DNA of 34,631 nt from Acholeplasmataceae bacterium (GCA_012841865.1 DUTX01000073.1:1-34631), one strand, 5' to 3'. Shown: positions 9,462 through 17,314, counted from the stretch's first letter. Program-made: numbers and translations. The notes: generated by a model from the letters alone, not told the origin.

Positions 9462-11108
9462 TCACCTTTTCAGAAGCTCCGCTTTGAGACTATCGGTCAG
9501 ATATTCATGTTCAAGTGCGAGAATATCTTCATAAAACGAAGCGCTGGTAATATTCCTTCTTTCCATGTCAGTAATAATGCTTTCTTCATCTAAAAGTAAA
9601 TTAGTGACGAACTTTTCCGCAACCTCTTGCCGAAGAAGTCCCGATTTGACAGTTTCATCTAATCTCTCAAGACATTCCTCAAACTCACGTACCCCAAAAA
9701 CCTCATAGTTTTCGGAAACAGCTAAGTAATTGGCGAAGAAATATTCAGAATATAGTTCATGCCCACGATTACTTTGAGCCGACAAAGCGTCATATAAATA
9801 ATATTTTAATAGCGTGTGTTTTTCCCATAAAGGGTTTTGAAACCAATTTTTTTCCTCTTCCGCAAGCACTAATTTTACTACAAAAGAAAGATTGTTTGGT
9901 AAATTATTTATTACTTTGATATTTTTCTGATAGTTTTTAAAAATCTTTGCTAACTTAGGATACTTAGCGCTCTCTGTTTTCAAAAAACGCTCGCTATAGT
10001 CTTGCAAAGCTTCAGCTTTCAATAAGTTTTCGAAAGTGGTTACATAAGTTTTCAGATCATTTGCTTCAAGTTCAGCGGATAAATAACCGCTAAAGACTTG
10101 TCCATGGTCTAAATAATATTCACAAGCAGCCAAGTCTTCTTTAAAATCTAGCCGGCTTTTATGATCCGGTAATTCTAGAAGCATTTCATCAAGATTATTC
10201 TGACTGAAGCTAACAAGTCCGTTAAAAGAAAGCTCGCTTATATCTGTTCCTAAGTATTCATAATAAACCCAAATAAATGCTCTGTTATTGTTAATTTCTA
10301 AAAGAGTTTCCTCTATAAGAACAAAATTACTGTTTTCCTTTTCTGCTTCCATAATTTTCTCATAGACACGTTTATTACCATCTTTTCTAATTAATTCTTT
10401 CAGAATATCGTTGCTTGTAATGAGATTCTTGGAGTTTTCGGATAACAGTGGTTGGATTTCTGTCTTTAGTTTTAATTCTAATTCCGGAAGACTTGTAAGT
10501 TTTTGTTCAAATAAAGAATAAAAATCTAGTGCGCGTCTGCCGGTAAATAAATCTATTGTTTCCTTGTATTCTTCAAATCTTTCTACGTTGATATTCTGGT
10601 ATTGGTTAAGTTTCGAGATTGTTAAGACTTTGTTTTCGCTCGCAATCAGAGCCTTTGTCAGGGGATTGTCATAATTATAATTGATAAATGGTTTAATAAA
10701 ATACGCAAGAATTGTACAAATAAGAAAACCGCTGATTAAACCAATAAAACCACCGACAATACGAAGATAAATATTCGATTGGGTTAAAACTCTTTTCTTT
10801 ACGGAAGGTCGGAATAAATAATAGATGAATCCGGTTAAGGAAAAGAGTAAAACATAAGCTAAAATATAGACTAATAAAGCATTAAACAAGTAACGATTTG
10901 CACTCTTTTTAAATAATCCCAGTCGGGTTGTTTTTAGATAAATGTTCATTAAGCCATTAAACACAAAGTAGAGCGCAATGAAGGGAAGACCTAGTTTAAG
11001 AACAAGGCCGACTTGTCTGTAAATCCCGTAATAGATGCCGACAAAGAAGGAGATTACGAGTACTAGGATGATAATTGCATCGAATGAAAAGGTTTTGAAT
11101 AGTTCCAA
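9462..11108 (-). CDS. CvpA-like membrane protein with long C-terminal extension
   Basis: The first 140 residues have four predicted transmembrane helices (about 10-29, 33-53, 74-98, 114-138) and the Gly-rich pattern of the CvpA (colicin V production) family: an early Asp in FDAIIILVLVISFFVGI and GGFIGLISGFLI in the last helix. Typical CvpA proteins are 160-200 residues. This one continues for about 400 residues of charged, mainly helical sequence with no motif I recognise, possibly an intracellular or extracytoplasmic interaction domain. The start is TTG at 11108, supported by AGGAGG nine bases upstream (11118-11123) and the absence of a nearby ATG. The stop is TGA. It is the first gene of the operon driven by the promoter at 11161-11189. 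Confidence 0.75.
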   Translation of the reverse strand: MELFKTFSFDAIIILVLVISFFVGIYYGIYRQVGLVLKLGLPFIALYFVFNGLMNIYLKTTRLGLFKKSANRYLFNALLVYILAYVLLFSLTGFIYYLFRPSVKKRVLTQSNIYLRIVGGFIGLISGFLICTILAYFIKPFINYNYDNPLTKALIASENKVLTISKLNQYQNINVERFEEYKETIDLFTGRRALDFYSLFEQKLTSLPELELKLKTEIQPLLSENSKNLITSNDILKELIRKDGNKRVYEKIMEAEKENSNFVLIEETLLEINNNRAFIWVYYEYLGTDISELSFNGLVSFSQNNLDEMLLELPDHKSRLDFKEDLAACEYYLDHGQVFSGYLSAELEANDLKTYVTTFENLLKAEALQDYSERFLKTESAKYPKLAKIFKNYQKNIKVINNLPNNLSFVVKLVLAEEEKNWFQNPLWEKHTLLKYYLYDALSAQSNRGHELYSEYFFANYLAVSENYEVFGVREFEECLERLDETVKSGLLRQEVAEKFVTNLLLDEESIITDMERRNITSASFYEDILALEHEYLTDSLKAELLKR

Positions 11109-11160
11109 TATCAGTGTCCTCCTCTTTCTAGCATCCTTAAAATTTATATATTCATTTACA

Positions 11161-11189
11161 ATTATAACATTTTTCTACCCTTTTTACAA
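11161..11189 (-). promoter_or_regulatory. Promoter of the cvpA-like/coiled-coil/glnS/pcrA operon
   Basis: On the minus strand TTGTAA (11189-11184) and a perfect TATAAT (11166-11161) are separated by exactly 17 bp, in the gap between tsaD and the CvpA-like gene and upstream of its AGGAGG site. It matches a housekeeping sigma-factor promoter. No other comparable promoter was noticed down to pcrA. Confidence 0.65.
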
Positions 11190-11216
11190 TATTTACAAGA
11201 TAATGTTTTAAAAAAG

Positions 11217-11241
11217 TAAAAAAGCGCCTTTATTTGCGCTT
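11217..11241 (-). terminator. Rho-independent terminator of the tsa operon
   Basis: On the minus strand AAGCGC (11241-11236) pairs with GCGCTT (11227-11222), followed by a T-rich run. The tsaD stop codon lies at the edge of the loop, so the end of the gene doubles as part of the hairpin. Confidence 0.75.
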
Positions 11242-12195
11242 GTCAATCGATTGATATTTAAAATAACCCGCTACCGCAATCATTGCTGCATTATCAGTAC
11301 AATATTTTAGCGCTGGAAAACTTAAAATTACATTATCAAGTTCCTTTACCGCTTCGGCTAAAGCTTCCCGAAGCCCGCGATTTGCTGCAACTCCGCCAGC
11401 AACAATAATCTGAGCAACTTTATATTCTTTTGCTGCCTGGATAGTTTTATCTGTCAAAACCCGGACGGCACTGTTTTGAAAAGAAGCTGCTAAATCGGAA
11501 TAATTAACTTCTTCACCTTTCATTTTTGCAGAATTAAGCAAATTAAGCACCGCTGATTTCAGGCCGGAAAAAGAAAAATTATATTCATCTTTCTCTAAAT
11601 AAATTAAAGGAAGGTTATATTTAGGTGTTCCTTGATGAGCAAGTTTATCAACCAAAGCTCCGGCTGGGTAATCAAGGCCCATCACGCGTCCGACCTTATC
11701 ATAGCATTCACCGACGGCATCGTCTAAAGTTTCACCTAAAATTTCAAATTGATCATAATCTTTCATTAAGACGAGTTCAGTGTGACCGCCGGAAACGACA
11801 AGTGCCAATAATGGAAAATGAAAATCATTTTCGATATAATTTGCATAAATATGGCCTTTGATATGATCAACTTCGATATATTCTAAGTCATGCGCAAGCG
11901 CAAAAGCTTTGGCTGCGTTAATGCCGACAATTAGGGAACCGATTAAACCGGGTTTAGCTGTTACCGCTACTAAATCTATATCTTCCGGTTTTAAATTGGC
12001 TTCCCGTAGGGCTTGTTCGAAAACAAGGGTTATTTTTCTGATATGATGTCTGCTTGCAACCTCGGGAACTACACCGCCATAATCTTTATGATATTTAATT
12101 TGTGAATAAACAACATTGGCGAGAACTTCTTTTCCGTCTTTTACAACAGCAACGGCAGTCTCATCGCAACTTGTTTCAACTCCTAAGACAATCAT
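11230..12195 (-). CDS. tsaD: tRNA t6A threonylcarbamoyltransferase TsaD
   Basis: This is the catalytic subunit of the complex that transfers the threonylcarbamoyl group from threonylcarbamoyl-AMP to A37 of ANN-decoding tRNAs. The ASKHA-type ATPase fold begins with VLGVETSCDETAVAV. The metal-binding pair is His111 and His115 (DHIKGHI). VVSGGHTELV, the FSFSGLKSAV core and VAGGVAANRGLRE follow. At 321 residues it is a little shorter than the usual 335-345, the difference being at the C-terminus. The start overlaps the end of rimI by 4 bp. It is the last gene of tsaE-tsaB-rimI-tsaD. The partner tsaC/ywlC, which makes the adenylate, is not in the window. Confidence 0.97.
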   Translation of the reverse strand: MIVLGVETSCDETAVAVVKDGKEVLANVVYSQIKYHKDYGGVVPEVASRHHIRKITLVFEQALREANLKPEDIDLVAVTAKPGLIGSLIVGINAAKAFALAHDLEYIEVDHIKGHIYANYIENDFHFPLLALVVSGGHTELVLMKDYDQFEILGETLDDAVGECYDKVGRVMGLDYPAGALVDKLAHQGTPKYNLPLIYLEKDEYNFSFSGLKSAVLNLLNSAKMKGEEVNYSDLAASFQNSAVRVLTDKTIQAAKEYKVAQIIVAGGVAANRGLREALAEAVKELDNVILSFPALKYCTDNAAMIAVAGYFKYQSIDKRK

Positions 12196-12644
12196 TCTTT
12201 CACCTCAAGTTCTTTAATCAGGACGTGGGCATCGGTGCCGTCCCGATAATAAGCTTCCCGAACATGCGAGAAAACAAATCCAAATTTTTCATATAATTTG
12301 ATTGCGGGGAGATTATTCTTTCTTACTTCCAGACTAATCGACTTTACTTTGCTCATCTTACAAAGATTGATTGCAAAGTCAAGGAGCATTGAGCCAAAGC
12401 CCAAACCCTGGTATTTCTTCGCAATATAAAAATTGATTATTTCCGCATTCTCACCCGTAATCCATAAACCTAAATAGCCGCCGACTTCCTCATCAATTTC
12501 TAAAACTAGATAATGAGCATAGGGATTGAGTTTTAAGTCGGTAGAAATCATGTCATAACCGAGCGATTCACCAAAAATCTCTTTCTCCCCTTGTACAATC
12601 GCTGCAATATCTCTTTCTTCTAATGGCCTAATTTGATATTTCAT
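12192..12644 (-). CDS. rimI: Ribosomal-protein alanine N-acetyltransferase RimI-type
   Basis: This 150-residue GNAT acetyltransferase covers the whole fold. The acetyl-CoA-binding motif is seen as IAKKYQGLGFGSMLLDFAI (Q-x-x-G-x-G/S), followed by KSISLEVRKNNLPAIKLYEKFGF, the characteristic RimI C-terminal part. It probably acetylates the N-terminal alanine of ribosomal protein bS18, as RimI does elsewhere. Substrate identity is inferred from family and position. It overlaps tsaB upstream and tsaD downstream by 4 bp each, the standard order in Bacillota. Confidence 0.9.
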   Translation of the reverse strand: MKYQIRPLEERDIAAIVQGEKEIFGESLGYDMISTDLKLNPYAHYLVLEIDEEVGGYLGLWITGENAEIINFYIAKKYQGLGFGSMLLDFAINLCKMSKVKSISLEVRKNNLPAIKLYEKFGFVFSHVREAYYRDGTDAHVLIKELEVKE

Positions 12645-13216
12645 AATTCTCCGCGTAAATAATTAGGCGTGATTCCATGCAAATCATCAACCTGTTTAAG
12701 TTCTAAATTTAAAGGGTTAATTATACAATTTTCTACATTAATTTCAAAATAATTATAATCTTCGATTTTTTGATAAAAATCTTCCGTTTTCAAAAAACAA
12801 TCATCAATAATAATATTTTGTTTGTTGCTCTTTACTTCTACAAGTTTTCCGTAAACATAACCTTTTTTTGCCCTGGTAACAATTGCATAAATTCCGTCTT
12901 TATCATAATAGCCGGATGCAAGTATATCCAAGGAACTGACTGTATAAAGAGGGATGTTTAAAGTCCAGGCAAACATCTTTGCAGCTGTCAAAGCAACCCT
13001 GAGCCCCGTATACGAGCCGGGTCCAATGCCGACAATTATCCGCTTGAAATCTTTCATTTTTAAATTAAATTTTTCCAGGCCTACTTTAACGCCAGTAAGC
13101 AAATTTTCTGAATGATTGTTCTGACCTATCCCTTTTAGTAAATATATCTCTTCGTTATTATCATAAAAAGCGATATAAAGGAGACTTGTAGAGGCGTCTA
13201 GTACTAAAGTTTTCAT
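12641..13216 (-). CDS. tsaB: tRNA t6A biosynthesis protein TsaB
   Basis: TsaB is the non-catalytic partner of TsaD in the bacterial t6A complex. Its ASKHA-like N-terminal half is visible: VLDASTSLLYIAFYD at the start and IIVGIGPGSYTGLRVALTAAK at about residues 60-80, both family signatures. The C-terminal half is shorter and more divergent than in E. coli TsaB, as usual in Bacillota (191 residues here). It overlaps tsaE by 4 bp and rimI by 4 bp. Confidence 0.93.
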   Translation of the reverse strand: MKTLVLDASTSLLYIAFYDNNEEIYLLKGIGQNNHSENLLTGVKVGLEKFNLKMKDFKRIIVGIGPGSYTGLRVALTAAKMFAWTLNIPLYTVSSLDILASGYYDKDGIYAIVTRAKKGYVYGKLVEVKSNKQNIIIDDCFLKTEDFYQKIEDYNYFEINVENCIINPLNLELKQVDDLHGITPNYLRGEL

Positions 13217-13665
13217 GATATCACACTTTCAATGATTTGTATATATTTCGGATCAGAGCTGGACATCCGCACTAATCTCTTTGTTTCACCAAGATTTTTT
13301 ATTTCAATTTTTAAATAAGTTTCGGGCAAGAGATAAGCAATATTTTCCGCCCATTCGATCACACAAACTCCATCTTTTTCAAAAAATTCTTCCAAATCAT
13401 CATCGCCACTTTCCGGACTAAGTCGGTAAACATCCATATGATATAAAGGGATTTTACCTTCATGAATTTTTAGAATTGTGAAGGTAGGACTGTTAATCGT
13501 GGTTTTCACACCCAAGGCTTGTCCGATTCCTTTCGTCATAGTGGTCTTGCCTGCGCCTAAATCTCCGCTTAAAGCAATGACCATATTCTTTTTAAGGAGT
13601 TTGCCGATGCGGTAACCGAGTTCGATGATTTCGCTTTCTTGATTGATTAGTATTTCTTTTTCCAT
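13213..13665 (-). CDS. tsaE: tRNA t6A biosynthesis ATPase TsaE
   Basis: TsaE is a small P-loop ATPase that resets the TsaB-TsaD complex. Walker A GDLGAGKT is at residues 34-41 with the conserved following Thr. INSPTFTI, HMDVYRL and VIEWAENI are the other family landmarks. The ATG at 13665 is chosen over an upstream GTG (13674) because AGGTG lies six bases before it and the GTG falls inside that site. This gives 150 residues, the normal family length. It is the first gene of the tsa cluster. Confidence 0.93.
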   Translation of the reverse strand: MEKEILINQESEIIELGYRIGKLLKKNMVIALSGDLGAGKTTMTKGIGQALGVKTTINSPTFTILKIHEGKIPLYHMDVYRLSPESGDDDLEEFFEKDGVCVIEWAENIAYLLPETYLKIEIKNLGETKRLVRMSSSDPKYIQIIESVIS

Positions 13666-13688
13666 ATCTTTCACCTTAATTTAACAGT

Positions 13689-13697
13689 ATTATACCA
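13689..13697 (-). promoter_or_regulatory. Extended -10 promoter upstream of tsaE
   Basis: Minus-strand TGGTATAAT (TG-n-TATAAT) lies about 25 bp before the tsaE start, between cwlD and tsaE. The -35 position is weak, which is common for extended -10 promoters. Confidence 0.5.
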
Positions 13698-13722
13698 CAT
13701 TTAATGCAAATTTAGCCTGTTT

Positions 13723-14397
13723 TTAAGAATTCTTATCAAGATAAGCAGCAATTCCTAAGAAAATCGCATAAGCCATTTTTTCCTGATAATATTCATCAGA
13801 AAGCATTCTTGCTTCTTCCGGATTCGAAAGAAATCCGACTTCTACCAAGCAGCCCGTCCTTTTCACATTATCAATCAGATATTTATCTGAAATCGACTTT
13901 GCGAATCGGTTTGTGTTTTGTAACAAAGCTTTGATTGTTTCTTGAATCGATTCCGCAAGCTCCTGTCCTTTTGTAGAATTGGCTTTATAAAATACTTGTG
14001 CACCATAAATCCGCGGATCGGAAAATTTATTGGCATGAATCGAAACGTAAAGCAAACAATTTGTAGAATTGATGAGATCAACTCTTCGATGAATATCATC
14101 GCGTTTTCTGTTTTCACTATCTGAGCCTGCCAAGTCATAATCACCGGTTCTTGTCATCAAAACTTCATAACCGGCTTGTTCTAAAAAGTGCTTTAATTTC
14201 TTTCCGATTTCAAGAACGATATCTTTCTCACAAATTCCCTCATACCCAACAGCACCGCCGTCGGACCCGCCATGTCCAGGATCAATATAGATCAGTTTGG
14301 GCTTTGACGTAATACTTTTGCTGACCACAACCGCACCGACAGAAGTAATAAACAAAACCGTTAAGAAAAGAAAATTTAAGATTTTTTTCTTTGTCAT
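13723..14397 (-). CDS. cwlD: N-acetylmuramoyl-L-alanine amidase, CwlD-like
   Basis: This is a zinc-dependent Amidase_3 enzyme. From ATG 14397 it is 224 residues: an N-terminal hydrophobic anchor or signal (about 5-25), then IDPGHGGSDGGAV with the first zinc His, EKDIVLEI with the zinc Glu, SIHANKF with the second zinc His, and CLVEVGFLSNPEEARML with the catalytic Glu. The stretch MTRTGDYDLA plus RKRDDIHRRVDLIN and the single-domain layout match CwlD, the germination-specific amidase that initiates muramic-delta-lactam formation in spore cortex. A vegetative or stress amidase cannot be excluded. ATG 14397 has AGGTGG just upstream; the longer frame from 14448 would begin inside a hairpin. Confidence 0.8.
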   Translation of the reverse strand: MTKKKILNFLFLTVLFITSVGAVVVSKSITSKPKLIYIDPGHGGSDGGAVGYEGICEKDIVLEIGKKLKHFLEQAGYEVLMTRTGDYDLAGSDSENRKRDDIHRRVDLINSTNCLLYVSIHANKFSDPRIYGAQVFYKANSTKGQELAESIQETIKALLQNTNRFAKSISDKYLIDNVKRTGCLVEVGFLSNPEEARMLSDEYYQEKMAYAIFLGIAAYLDKNS

Positions 14398-14443
14398 TTT
14401 ACCACCTACAATAATTAACTTATTAATTTTCCGGCTGTAAAAT

Positions 14444-14481
14444 GACAAAAATCAAATATATCTTCTATATTTGATTTTGTC
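14444..14481 (-). terminator. Long AT-rich hairpin between pgi and cwlD
   Basis: A 17-base arm (14444-14460) pairs with a 16-base arm (14466-14481) around a TCTTC loop, with one bulged A. The stem is almost all A/T (core TCAAATATA). On the minus strand it begins 8 bp after the pgi stop and is followed by ATTTT. It may be the pgi terminator or an mRNA processing/stability element; the low GC content makes a classical terminator uncertain. Confidence 0.5.
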
Positions 14482-14488
14482 GGTACGA

Positions 14489-15805
14489 TTATTTATTTTT
14501 CAACAAACGTTCTCGCAATTCTTCAAAACCTGGTTTTCCGAGTAAAGCAAACATATTTTTCTTATAAGCTTCGACACCTTCTTGGTTAAAGGGGTTAACA
14601 CCCAAGAGATGGCCGCTTACCCCACAAGCAAACATAAAGAAATAAACCAGGCGTCCGAATTGATAAGGTGAAATCTCCGGTATATTCAATATCAGATTTG
14701 GTACACTTCCGTCAACGTGGGCTAAGACGGTACCTTTTAAAGCCTGTTTATTAACCGTATCGAGCGTCTTTCCGGCTAGATAATTGAGGCCGTCAAGATT
14801 TTCCGCATCTTCCTTTAAAAGAATATCCTGCTCCGGTTTATCAATGTTAATTACCGTTTCAAACAGAATTCGCCTGCCGTCTTGAACATATTGACCTAAG
14901 GAATGTAAGTCTGTAGTATAAAGGACGCTTGCAGGAAAGAGTCCTTTACCGTCTTTACCTTCAGATTCGCCGAATAATTGTTTATACCATTCGCCGAGAT
15001 ATTTAAGTTTCGGTTCATAGGTTACAAAAATTTCAATTGCTTTACCCTTTCTATAAAGCAAGTTGCGAATCGCTGCATAAAGCAAGGCGTCATTATCCGG
15101 ATAGACTTTTTCAAGAGCTTTCTCGCGCTCCGTCTGTGCTCCGGCAATTATCGCCTTTATATCAATCCCCGCAACCGCAAGCGGAAGCAATCCCACCGGA
15201 GTTAAAACCGAATAACGACCGCCAATATCTTCCGGAATCGAAAAAGTCTCATAGCCGTTTTCCTTTGCCATTTGGTAAAGTACGCCCTTACCAATGGTTG
15301 TTGTAGCATAGATACGGTTTTTGGCTTTATCTCCGTATTTTTCTTGAAGTAAATTTCTAAACAAACGGAAAGCAAGCGCCGGTTCCGTTGTTGTTCCAGA
15401 TTTTGAAATCACATTGATGGAAAAATCCTTATCCGCTAAATAATCAATTATTTCTTGTGTATAGGTCGAAGAAAGGGTATTCCCAACAAAGACCAACTCG
15501 GTTTTGCCTGTTTTCCCTAAATAGGGGGAAAGCATCGAAAGACCTGCCTTGGCACCAAGATAAGAACCGCCGATACCAATGACCAATAACACAGAAGCTT
15601 CATTTTGAATTTTTTCTGCGGTTTTTAAAATCCTATCCAATTCTTTTTCTGCTGTTAGCGGGTAATCAACCCAACCAAGATATTCACTCCCGGTTCCAAA
15701 TTTTGTTAACAGTTTTTCTTTGGAAACAAGCACAGCCCCTTCCAAAGCCTCAATTTCGGCTTCAGAAACAAATTTTAAAACATTAGAATAATCAAGTAAT
15801 TTCAT
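14489..15805 (-). CDS. pgi: Glucose-6-phosphate isomerase
   Basis: Pgi interconverts glucose-6-phosphate and fructose-6-phosphate in glycolysis/gluconeogenesis. The 438 residues match the short Bacillus-type enzymes (about 450). Signatures seen are LLVIGIGGSYLGAKAGL, VISKSGTTTEPALAFR (SIS-domain sugar-phosphate loop), the catalytic Glu region (FGESEGKDGKGLFP), HVDGSVPN and GVNPFNQEGVEAYKK near the C-terminus. ATG 15805 is preferred to an in-frame GTG at 15811 because GAGGTG directly precedes the ATG. It lies 13 bp downstream of the S1-domain gene, probably in the same transcript. Confidence 0.97.
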   Translation of the reverse strand: MKLLDYSNVLKFVSEAEIEALEGAVLVSKEKLLTKFGTGSEYLGWVDYPLTAEKELDRILKTAEKIQNEASVLLVIGIGGSYLGAKAGLSMLSPYLGKTGKTELVFVGNTLSSTYTQEIIDYLADKDFSINVISKSGTTTEPALAFRLFRNLLQEKYGDKAKNRIYATTTIGKGVLYQMAKENGYETFSIPEDIGGRYSVLTPVGLLPLAVAGIDIKAIIAGAQTEREKALEKVYPDNDALLYAAIRNLLYRKGKAIEIFVTYEPKLKYLGEWYKQLFGESEGKDGKGLFPASVLYTTDLHSLGQYVQDGRRILFETVINIDKPEQDILLKEDAENLDGLNYLAGKTLDTVNKQALKGTVLAHVDGSVPNLILNIPEISPYQFGRLVYFFMFACGVSGHLLGVNPFNQEGVEAYKKNMFALLGKPGFEELRERLLKNK

Positions 15806-15818
15806 TTGCACCTCACGT

Positions 15819-16208
15819 TTAGTAATGAATTTTCAGTTTGCCTTCTTCAAGCAAATTAGTCTTGAGAGGTCTTTTTTTAATAACCTCAAGCTGTTTTTGA
15901 ATAAACTCAGGCACTGCTTCTTTCAGTGTTTTAAATCCGATTCTGTATTTCGGAACTTCTCCTTTAACTCCTCTTTTTTTGTTTAAGAACTTATAACTCA
16001 ACTTTAATCTTTTCAATTTTTCGTCGACATCCAAAACTTTCAATTTAACTCTTTGGCCGACCGATACATAATCATCAATTTTACGGACATAATTATCGGA
16101 GAATTCAGAAATGTGAATCAGTCCATCATAATCATCGACTGTAACAAAAGCTCCATAACCAAGAATATTGGTTATTTTACCATAAACTATTTCTCCCTTT
16201 TTTATCAT
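15819..16208 (-). CDS. yugI: S1-domain RNA-binding protein, YugI/CvfD type
   Basis: This 129-residue protein has one N-terminal S1 domain (residues 1-75, GKITNILGYGAFVTVDDYDGLIHISEF, then VGQRVKLKVLDVD) and a basic C-terminal tail ending in KLKIHY. Domain and length match B. subtilis YugI (general stress protein 13) and the post-transcriptional regulator CvfD. In B. subtilis yugI also lies close to pgi, which supports the assignment. It probably associates with RNA or ribosomes. ATG 16208 has AGGTG five bases upstream and a strong promoter beyond. Confidence 0.85.
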   Translation of the reverse strand: MIKKGEIVYGKITNILGYGAFVTVDDYDGLIHISEFSDNYVRKIDDYVSVGQRVKLKVLDVDEKLKRLKLSYKFLNKKRGVKGEVPKYRIGFKTLKEAVPEFIQKQLEVIKKRPLKTNLLEEGKLKIHY

Positions 16209-16233
16209 GATACACCTCGTAATTACTGAAAAT

Positions 16234-16262
16234 ATTATAACATATTTTCATAATATTGTTAA
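16234..16262 (-). promoter_or_regulatory. Promoter of yugI-pgi
   Basis: The minus strand carries TTAACA (16262-16257), a 17-bp spacer and TGTTATAAT with perfect TATAAT at 16239-16234. It combines a good -35, ideal spacing and an extended -10, and sits about 26 bp before the yugI start. Confidence 0.72.
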
Positions 16263-16296
16263 GGGTTAAGCATAATAAACCAAGAAAAATCCAAAA

Positions 16297-16316
16297 TAAA
16301 AAGGGCTCTCGCCCCT
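16297..16316 (-). terminator. Short terminator after the Nfu gene
   Basis: Minus-strand GGGC-GAGA-GCCC (16314-16303) is followed by a T-rich run. The stem has only four strong pairs, so it is a modest terminator, but it lies 7 bp after the stop codon. Confidence 0.5.
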
Positions 16317-16320
16317 AATT

Positions 16321-16563
16321 TTAAGTTATATTTTCGACACCGATAATTCCCGGAACTTCTTCAAGTAATATTGCTTCAATTCCGTCTTTCAGCGTCAAAT
16401 TCACACTTGGGCAACCGACACAGGCTCCCATTAAGCGGATATATACAACGCCGTCTTCTATCTTCACAAACTCGAGATCGCCCCCGTCACGTTGAATATA
16501 AGGACGAATCTTGGTAAGTATTGTTTTTACCATTTTTTCTGTTTGCATATTATTTGTTTCCAT
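16321..16563 (-). CDS. NifU C-terminal-domain (Nfu) iron-sulfur scaffold protein
   Basis: At 80 residues this is just the Nfu domain: IRPYIQRDGGDLEFVKIEDG and the cluster-binding Cys pair Cys48-x-x-Cys51 (GACVGCPS). It probably carries or transfers an Fe-S cluster, as B. subtilis YutM/NfuA-type proteins do. ATG 16563 is preferred to the GTG at 16569 because AAGGAA lies at better spacing to the ATG. It stands alone between the yugI promoter and yunB, without suf genes in the window. Confidence 0.9.
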   Translation of the reverse strand: METNNMQTEKMVKTILTKIRPYIQRDGGDLEFVKIEDGVVYIRLMGACVGCPSVNLTLKDGIEAILLEEVPGIIGVENIT

Positions 16564-16586
16564 AGTCACATTCCTTTCTTGTCTAT

Positions 16587-16592
16587 ATTATA
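16587..16592 (-). promoter_or_regulatory. Putative -10 of the Nfu gene
   Basis: A perfect minus-strand TATAAT lies about 23 bp before the chosen Nfu start. No good -35 is visible at 16-18 bp. Confidence 0.4.
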
Positions 16593-16636
16593 CTACATTA
16601 TTTTAAAAATTAAAAATAATTTGTTCTTTTTTGTAA

Positions 16637-17293
16637 TTAAACGGGAGGATTCGGAAAAAACTCACTGTCGGTATTGTGATAATAGTAAATCGGAACTTTA
16701 CCTTGTATTATTTGAACAACAATCGGTATCCTTGTTTCGATTTCAACTTCCTGTCTTTGTAAGGGTATAATTGTTTGTACTTTAATGTTGGTAACAATAC
16801 TGATTTCTAACAACATATTGTTGATGCCATAATTATCAAAAGTTGTAACTACATCACAGGTAACACTTCCGACAGGAAATATATCGATGTTGATATTCGG
16901 TCCATACCTTGTATAAAAGATTTCACTGACGATAATATTAAAAGGGAGAACAAGATTATTTAAGATTTCATTATTTTCAATTTTTGATAGTTCCGTGTGT
17001 AAGACTTTAGTTGTATCAGCCATAATTTTATTGACTTGGTAAGTGTTTATATAGATACTGTCAATTTCTCCTCCAACCGAAACCGTCATAATTAAACTTT
17101 CTAAATCAATATTGGGAAGAACTGTTTCGGTAATAGCATCGGAAATAATGTTTGTGACTTCAAGTTTTGCTTTTTGGGATACATAATTTTTGACTCTTTG
17201 TGAGAAGTATCCGGAGATAATATTAATTATAAAAAAAACGAGAAAGAGAAATAAAATTATTTTCAACAATTTTAATACCTGTTTAGTTTTCAT
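16637..17293 (-). CDS. yunB: Sporulation protein YunB-like
   Basis: This 218-residue protein has one N-terminal membrane anchor (about 7-27, LKIILFLFLVFFIINI) and an extracytoplasmic remainder. The C-terminal half carries the YunB pattern: GPNINIDIFPVGSVTCDVVTTF, NYGINNMLLEISIVTNIKV, IIPLQRQEVEIETRIPIVVQIIQGKVPIYYY. YunB in B. subtilis is expressed in the mother cell under sigma-E and is needed for normal spores; its biochemical role is unknown. ATG 17293 is chosen because GAGGGG precedes it closely and a TATAAT lies at 17314-17309. The upstream ATG (17305) would fall almost on the transcription start. Confidence 0.75.
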   Translation of the reverse strand: MKTKQVLKLLKIILFLFLVFFIINIISGYFSQRVKNYVSQKAKLEVTNIISDAITETVLPNIDLESLIMTVSVGGEIDSIYINTYQVNKIMADTTKVLHTELSKIENNEILNNLVLPFNIIVSEIFYTRYGPNINIDIFPVGSVTCDVVTTFDNYGINNMLLEISIVTNIKVQTIIPLQRQEVEIETRIPIVVQIIQGKVPIYYYHNTDSEFFPNPPV

Positions 17294-17308
17294 TATACCC
17301 CTCATTAA

Positions 17309-17314
17309 ATTATA
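17309..17314 (-). promoter_or_regulatory. Putative -10 of yunB
   Basis: Minus-strand TATAAT ends 15 bp before the chosen start. The -35 is poor against the vegetative consensus. If YunB is sporulation-specific, another sigma factor could read this promoter; the sequence alone does not show that. Confidence 0.35.
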
